NCBI GenBank assembly: GCA_029260985.1
Contig: JAJDCE010000119.1
Coordinates: 1-18,809 of the forward strand
Source of the DNA: Patescibacteria group bacterium
GTDB lineage: Bacteria > Patescibacteriota > Gracilibacteria > UM-FILTER-43-11
DNA: 18,809 bases
Direction of reading: 5' to 3'
Positions 14,922 through 18,809 of this stretch are shown here, piece by piece; position 1 is the first letter of the stretch, and every line of letters begins with the position of its first letter. Position numbers and translations under genes: made by a program. The notes below the pieces were generated by a model, which worked only from the letters and a program-made list of their open reading frames with translations, did no database searches and was not told the DNA's origin.

Positions 14922-15013
14922 ATTCTCCTATCTTCTATCAGTCAATTGACTACGGCGCTAATACTTTTCAGACTACTGCTAGTGCTACTTGTAGTAATGG
15001 GGAGAGTTATTAA
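14915..15013 (+). pseudogene. remnant 3' end of a surface-protein gene beyond the 3040-aa stop
   Basis: Directly after the TAG at 14919-14921, in a different frame, 14948-15013 reads DYGANTFQTTASATCSNGESY and then TAA. This resembles the last residues of the upstream paralogue (GQNTFSAATSTTCSAAQSY, stop): over the final 15 residues about 8 are identical, and the stop is at the same place. The frame can be followed back without a stop through DSPIFYQSI. The remnant's TAA (15011-15013) overlaps the TAA (15012-15010) of the convergent minus-strand gene in a shared TTAA, as expected for an original gene end. SIDYGA also resembles an internal SISYGA segment, so the remnant may be composite. No start site or independent expression is apparent. 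Confidence 0.5.
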
Positions 15014-17088
15014 GCCACGCTTCTATATTCTGCCATGTGATCATCTATTAACGTGCGATTTAACACAAGCTCTTCTAATTTGTCTCTGGATCTTATAACC
15101 AATTTTTCTGTTTGCGCATCAAGTTTTCTATCTAAATTTCTTGACATAATTCCCTGCATTCTTTCAACAATTAATTCAATTATACCTTTTCCACTCAAAT
15201 CCGATACGGAGATGTCTCTTACAAGTAAATCTTTATATTCATCTGAATAAGTGTCTTTTAAAAGGCCAGGGTCTCCAAAAAATACACCGAACCCTTGCAG
15301 ACCATCATTTTTGACAGATAGTGATCTATCTAATAATGGGTAATCTGATTGTTGATCTCCTGCTGCGAATACGACCTTTCCTATTTTTGCCATCAGAGTT
15401 GCCTTGTTTCTTGGTAACCCTGTGTGATGCTTAACATTTCCTGTATACCTACCATTACTATCAATATACAATTCCATCGCATGACATCGCTCATCAATTC
15501 CCAATACACTTCTGAATCCGGAAACAGCTTCTGCCGGAGTACCGGTAATAAGCGTTGGCATAATGTGTACTTTTTTCAATAACCCGATCAACGGTCTGGC
15601 ATGGCTCCATACATGCTGTTCCGCATCCCCCAACATCTGCACTTTGCCGCCATTTCCATTTCTACTTTCAAAATCACCTTTGCACCATTTCTCGCCCCAC
15701 ATAAAAACGTCTATCGCCCTAAGGTCCTGCATTACTTTTGCGAATAGATTATCTGTTGTTTCAATAAAATTTATATATTCCTGGTGTGTAAATTTTCTGC
15801 CTACTTTTTTCATCTCTCGCCATTCATCAAATTTCTCATTAAGATCTTCTAATGCTTTGCGGTTTCTCTCCTGAAACTCTTTGGGTAATTCATTAAGCAG
15901 TCTATCGAATTCAGATTCACCTTGAGGCGTAGTAAAGCTTTCTATAAAGCGTGCCATTGTAAATGCATCGGACAATGTACCATCTAAATCTAAAACTGCA
16001 GCTAAATGATTCTGATATTCCGGAGATCGTAAATCTGGTAATTGTTTAACATTTTCGTAATAACATCCTTTTGGAATTATTATAGTTGGAGCCTCTACAA
16101 TTAATGGTGTAGCTAATGCTATCTCACGCTCCTCAAATGCCCGAACCACTGTTCTTGCCTTTTCATATTGCTGACGTTTTTGTCCTTTTAGGTGGCGTTT
16201 TGCCTGCGGTATTATCCTTTTTACATCTGCGGGTGATAATGAGTCGACATCTATTGCGCTAAAATTATCAGGCGGACCTAAATCTTCCCAATTTATACCA
16301 GGATCATCAGGGCCTTTAATTGCCACAATATAAGGGTAAACTTCATTTTGCCAAGCCCTGACAGCCATTTTTGCTCCGTCTACACCATCTTGCACAAAGG
16401 CCAATGAAACATCTTCTTCTACCTCAGCAGTACCACCGTTTATTTCGACCACATCTGTTATGGGGCTTGTAACTAACTCTTGTCCAATCTCTGTATTTTC
16501 TGCAATCTGTATCTTGCCTGCTGATACACCAGCTCCCTCTAAACATTGTTGTACTTTTTCACGCACATTTGTGCTTTTGTGAACAATTAATGCATAAATT
16601 TTAGGCAATAAAACATCTTGCAATTCATCTAATACTGCACTTTGTATATTGTGCTCTTTGTGTTCAGATATTTTATCACTTGATATTATGCAGCTTATGG
16701 AGTCAGCATCGTCCCTTATTTCTGTATAATAAGAACTGACAAATTGAATAAATGACGGACCTCCTAATATGCCATCATAAAGCATTATATCTATCTTATT
16801 GTCTCCCAGCCTTTTTATTGCATCATTTGCTACTTGCGCGAAGTGTACATTTTTAGCTCCAAATTCTTTTAACTGCCTTTTTATGGCTGTAATATGATCT
16901 TCATCAAATATGCCTGCTATTAACACATTGTATTGCTTCAATGGCAGCTCTGGATTAGAAAGATTTTCCGCCCCTTCTGCCTGACCAGGCTGTGCACCTG
17001 CACCACCTTCCTGCACATCAACCACTTCTAATTCATCGCCCTCCGCAACCTCTCTTCCCTCTGTTTTATCCGACGGCGTTTCTGCCAT
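15010..17088 (-). CDS. two receiver-like domains fused to a SerB-type HAD phosphatase
   Basis: 692 aa, soluble. After an acidic low-complexity lead (1-50) come two receiver-like domains. The first (about 53-160) has acidic residues D62/E63/D64 and D105 in MLYDG, like a phospho-acceptor. The second (about 164-260) starts ALIVHKSTNVREKVQQCLEGAG, the CheY pattern 'ILIVDDSxxVR' with the acidic pair replaced by HK, so it is probably a pseudo-receiver. A linker with a basic stretch (about 297-320) follows. The HAD domain has motif I DLDGT (367-371), a long helical cap (about 380-500), motif II LITGT (513-517), the subfamily signature YIDSNGRYTGNV (541-552), K562 and motif IV GDQQSD (577-582). All catalytic residues are present, so phosphomonoesterase activity is likely; the substrate is unknown. 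ATG 17088 lacks a Shine-Dalgarno site but follows a good promoter. It converges on the surface-protein gene. Confidence 0.85.
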   Translation of the reverse strand: MAETPSDKTEGREVAEGDELEVVDVQEGGAGAQPGQAEGAENLSNPELPLKQYNVLIAGIFDEDHITAIKRQLKEFGAKNVHFAQVANDAIKRLGDNKIDIMLYDGILGGPSFIQFVSSYYTEIRDDADSISCIISSDKISEHKEHNIQSAVLDELQDVLLPKIYALIVHKSTNVREKVQQCLEGAGVSAGKIQIAENTEIGQELVTSPITDVVEINGGTAEVEEDVSLAFVQDGVDGAKMAVRAWQNEVYPYIVAIKGPDDPGINWEDLGPPDNFSAIDVDSLSPADVKRIIPQAKRHLKGQKRQQYEKARTVVRAFEEREIALATPLIVEAPTIIIPKGCYYENVKQLPDLRSPEYQNHLAAVLDLDGTLSDAFTMARFIESFTTPQGESEFDRLLNELPKEFQERNRKALEDLNEKFDEWREMKKVGRKFTHQEYINFIETTDNLFAKVMQDLRAIDVFMWGEKWCKGDFESRNGNGGKVQMLGDAEQHVWSHARPLIGLLKKVHIMPTLITGTPAEAVSGFRSVLGIDERCHAMELYIDSNGRYTGNVKHHTGLPRNKATLMAKIGKVVFAAGDQQSDYPLLDRSLSVKNDGLQGFGVFFGDPGLLKDTYSDEYKDLLVRDISVSDLSGKGIIELIVERMQGIMSRNLDRKLDAQTEKLVIRSRDKLEELVLNRTLIDDHMAEYRSVA

Positions 17089-17108
17089 AAATTATAGTTA
17101 AGGCGATT

Positions 17109-17136
17109 ATTTTAACATAAACTAAAATTAAGTCAA
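17109..17136 (-). promoter_or_regulatory. candidate promoter of the receiver-HAD fusion gene
   Basis: On the minus strand TTGACT (17136 to 17131) is followed after 16 bases by TAAAAT (17114 to 17109). The predicted transcript would start near 17102, leaving a leader of only about 14 bases, consistent with the missing Shine-Dalgarno site. Confidence 0.5.
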
Positions 17137-17157
17137 TACTATCTCCCAAAATCCTTT

Positions 17158-17163
17158 TATACT
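17158..17163 (+). promoter_or_regulatory. candidate -10 box of the thpR-like gene
   Basis: TATACT lies about 30 bases before the ATG at 17194, but no good -35 box is found 16-18 bases upstream. It shares the short divergent region with the promoter of the fusion gene. Confidence 0.35.
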
Positions 17164-17193
17164 AGAATTACTTACAGCACTACAGAACTAAAA

Positions 17194-17694
17194 ATGAGAC
17201 TCTTCATCGCCATCAATGCTCCACAAGAACTTCACTCCTATTACAGAGGATTGCAGAGGCAATTCCCTGATTTAAAACCAACCAGAGATTTTCACCTCAC
17301 TTTACAGTTTTTAGGGGATGGAATCGAAGACATCAGTGAAATCATCGGCAACTTATCAAAAATCAAATTCAAACCTTTTAAAATCAAAATGGGAGACATT
17401 ATGCCTTTCCCAGATGACGTCAGTCCAAGAGGAATTTGGATTGAATGTGAGTCTAATTCACTAAAAAACTTAGCCCAAAAAGTTCAAAAAATAATGGCGA
17501 GTTTAGGCCTGATGCCAGACATGCCTTTTAAAGCTCATATCACTTTAGGCCGATACAAAAAACCGCCATCCAAATCACCAAGTAAAACTAAGGGTAAACC
17601 ACAAGAGTTTCGAGTAAGCCAATTTTGCCTGGTGCAAAGCCATTTAGACTCAGAAAGACCAAAATATAAAACTCTTGCGACATTCCCGAAGTAG
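17194..17694 (+). CDS. thpR: RNA 2',3'-cyclic phosphodiesterase (2'-5' RNA ligase family)
   Basis: 166 aa, close to the usual 170-190 aa of the family. It belongs to the 2H phosphoesterase superfamily: both H-x-T-x catalytic motifs are intact, HLTL at 34-37 (in DFHLTLQFLG) and HITL at 115-118 (in FKAHITLGRYK), and the N-terminal MRLFIAI is typical. Characterised members open 2',3'-cyclic phosphate RNA ends to 2'-phosphates and can join tRNA half-molecules with a 2'-5' bond in vitro. The enzyme is cytoplasmic. The C-terminal half carries a Lys/Pro/Ser-rich loop (about 122-137) before the last beta strands, a normal variable site. ATG 17194 is the only sensible start, without a Shine-Dalgarno site. 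It is divergent from the fusion gene and separated from the following secreted-protein gene by that gene's own promoter. Confidence 0.92.
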   Translation: MRLFIAINAPQELHSYYRGLQRQFPDLKPTRDFHLTLQFLGDGIEDISEIIGNLSKIKFKPFKIKMGDIMPFPDDVSPRGIWIECESNSLKNLAQKVQKIMASLGLMPDMPFKAHITLGRYKKPPSKSPSKTKGKPQEFRVSQFCLVQSHLDSERPKYKTLATFPK

Positions 17695-17705
17695 TGTCTA
17701 GCTTC

Positions 17706-17733
17706 TTGTTAAAATAACTGTAACAGATATAAT
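17706..17733 (+). promoter_or_regulatory. sigma70-type promoter of the 3'-terminal secreted-protein gene
   Basis: TTGTTA (17706-17711), 16 bases, then a perfect TATAAT (17728-17733). Transcription would start near 17740, giving an AT-rich leader of about 40 bases before ATG 17779. Confidence 0.6.
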
Positions 17734-17778
17734 TTGTTGGTGTATTTAATTATGCATTTATTTCATAATTTTTAATCT

Positions 17779-18809
17779 ATGAAGACCAAATTTATTAAAC
17801 GGCTTGCAGGCCTGATGGCCTTTTTAATGTTAGCCACACAAATTACCATTCCGGCCTATGCCGCAAGCACTGGTGCATGCTCCGGCCATGATGGAGTTAG
17901 CTGTAGCGCTGGAGCCGATAGCGATGGTAGTGTTATCTGTAAGGATGAATGGAAAGATAGTTCAGTATTATATGCTGATATGAAAGATGAATGCGGAAAT
18001 GATTATGTCGATCCTGCTGGTGCAGCTGCCACCACAACAGATGCCGATGATACTACTACAGACAGCAATACATCAGCAGATGATGTTTCTACAGGTGGGA
18101 GTGGCGGCGATGATTCAGCGACTCCAACTCTTAGTGAAGAAGTTGATGTCACCAATGTTGTCGATGTTTTATCTGATGATGTTGATGATGAAAATTCAGA
18201 AGATGGCGATGATTTAGTGGATGAGGCTGTTGGAGACCTTCTAGAAGATCTAGAGGGTGAAGATGAGGATGGGGCAGCTGATGCCATTGCAGATGTTGAA
18301 GAGGATATTGAAAATGAGATCAATGACATTGAAAAGGACATCCAGAAGAACCCAAAAATGCGCGCCAAATTGCTTAAAAAGATCATGCACCTAAAGCAAC
18401 TTCGCACTAAATTGCGCGTTAAACTTCTAAAAAAACACATTAAGCTGGCAAAGCGGATAAAGAGGGAAGTGGAAACACGCAAGCTTTATGAAATTCGATG
18501 GGGGCAGTTAACCGGCAAGCGTCAGCGATGCAAAGGGCTTAAATTAAACGACCTTAAAACAGCTCTTCAAGATCGTGAAATTCCTGAAAAATGCCAAAAT
18601 GATGTTACCAAAGTTGATTATTCCGGTAAGATCTCAGTCGATAAGGGGGAATTGAAAATCCACAAAAAAGTCCTTTTTGAAAAGAATGATTCCGTTGTCA
18701 CCGAAAGCGGCTCTTCCATTGCTTTTGATTCAGTGATCGCAGGTCACTGGGATGGTTTGATTATAGAATACAAACCGGATGAAGGTCAGGATGAAAAAGT
18801 GAACGTTAC
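17779..18809 (+). CDS. secreted protein with Cys-rich CSGHDGV head, acidic linker and basic helical region (partial, 3' end beyond window)
   Basis: 343 codons are visible and the frame is still open at the window end. A clear signal peptide (MKTKFIKR, hydrophobic LAGLMAFLMLATQITIP, cleavage after AYA at about 28) leads into a short Cys-rich head (ACSGHDGVSCSAGADSDGS, then ICKDEW and DSS.LY, and a last Cys near 72). This motif recurs in secreted proteins of uncultivated bacteria, with unknown function. Residues about 84-175 are very rich in Asp/Glu/Thr/Ser and probably disordered. Residues about 176-245 switch abruptly to Lys/Arg-rich, helix-prone sequence (KLLKKIMHLKQLRTKLRVKL). Residues about 275-340 are beta-rich (YSGKISVDKGELKIHKKVLF, HWDGLIIEY) and look like a small beta-sandwich. 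ATG 17779 is the first start after the promoter. The protein is probably exported; the ligand and partners are unknown. Confidence 0.8.
   Translation, partial: MKTKFIKRLAGLMAFLMLATQITIPAYAASTGACSGHDGVSCSAGADSDGSVICKDEWKDSSVLYADMKDECGNDYVDPAGAAATTTDADDTTTDSNTSADDVSTGGSGGDDSATPTLSEEVDVTNVVDVLSDDVDDENSEDGDDLVDEAVGDLLEDLEGEDEDGAADAIADVEEDIENEINDIEKDIQKNPKMRAKLLKKIMHLKQLRTKLRVKLLKKHIKLAKRIKREVETRKLYEIRWGQLTGKRQRCKGLKLNDLKTALQDREIPEKCQNDVTKVDYSGKISVDKGELKIHKKVLFEKNDSVVTESGSSIAFDSVIAGHWDGLIIEYKPDEGQDEKVNV

Noticed and set aside
18003..18482. Minus-strand Ser-rich ORF of 159 codons
   Set aside because: It is the antisense of the Asp/Glu-rich linker (GAT/GAA codons read as ATC/TTC/TCA); the plus-strand frame has a signal peptide and promoter.

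Overview
The window looks like chromosomal DNA from an uncultivated bacterium, most plausibly of the Candidate Phyla Radiation (Patescibacteria). That placement is an inference. It rests on a very large secreted LamG/Ig-like protein, a style of surface module (YYLAICKTDAVT, GSDTVDFS, CSGHDGV) that I associate with that group, and the absence of clear Shine-Dalgarno sites before any gene. There is no rRNA, tRNA, ribosomal protein or other phylogenetic marker here, so it remains moderate to low confidence. The standard genetic code fits: all visible stops are TAA or TAG, and the giant Gly-rich frames contain no in-frame TGA.

Left end (1-1356, minus strand): the 5' half of an N-formylglutamate amidohydrolase-family gene with a very good sigma70-type promoter; then a 113-bp dispersed-repeat-like element with terminal inverted repeats; then a divergent uracil phosphoribosyltransferase-like gene. 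An AT-rich spacer (1357-1646) separates these from the plus-strand surface genes.

Centre (1647-15013, plus strand): two consecutive surface-protein genes. The first (about 1356 aa) has an N-terminal membrane anchor, a complete seven-bladed FG-GAP (integrin-like) beta-propeller with a Ca-binding DxDxDxD loop in every blade, and a C-terminal series of Ig-like modules. The second (3040 aa) has a signal peptide and shares the same Ig-like core. That core has been expanded by nested insertions: six LamG domains, a five-bladed propeller of exact 57-residue repeats placed inside one LamG domain, a tandem pair of CBM-like jelly rolls placed inside an Ig-like domain, and a phage-tail-like 114-residue module present at two of three equivalent sites. 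The two genes are separated by two inverted REP-like hairpin units, and the second unit supplies the first possible start codon of the 3040-aa gene. Beyond that gene's stop lies a short out-of-frame remnant matching the C-terminus of its upstream paralogue, which suggests its 3' end was replaced. Together the two proteins look like modular, Ca-dependent, carbohydrate-binding adhesins of the cell surface; this role is inferred from domains only.

Right end (15010-18809): a convergent minus-strand gene encoding an unusual fusion of two receiver-like domains to a SerB-type HAD phosphatase; divergent from it is a ThpR/LigT 2',3'-cyclic phosphodiesterase gene; then, behind its own promoter, the 5' part of a secreted protein with a Cys-rich head, a very acidic linker, a very basic helical stretch and a beta-rich end, cut off by the window edge.
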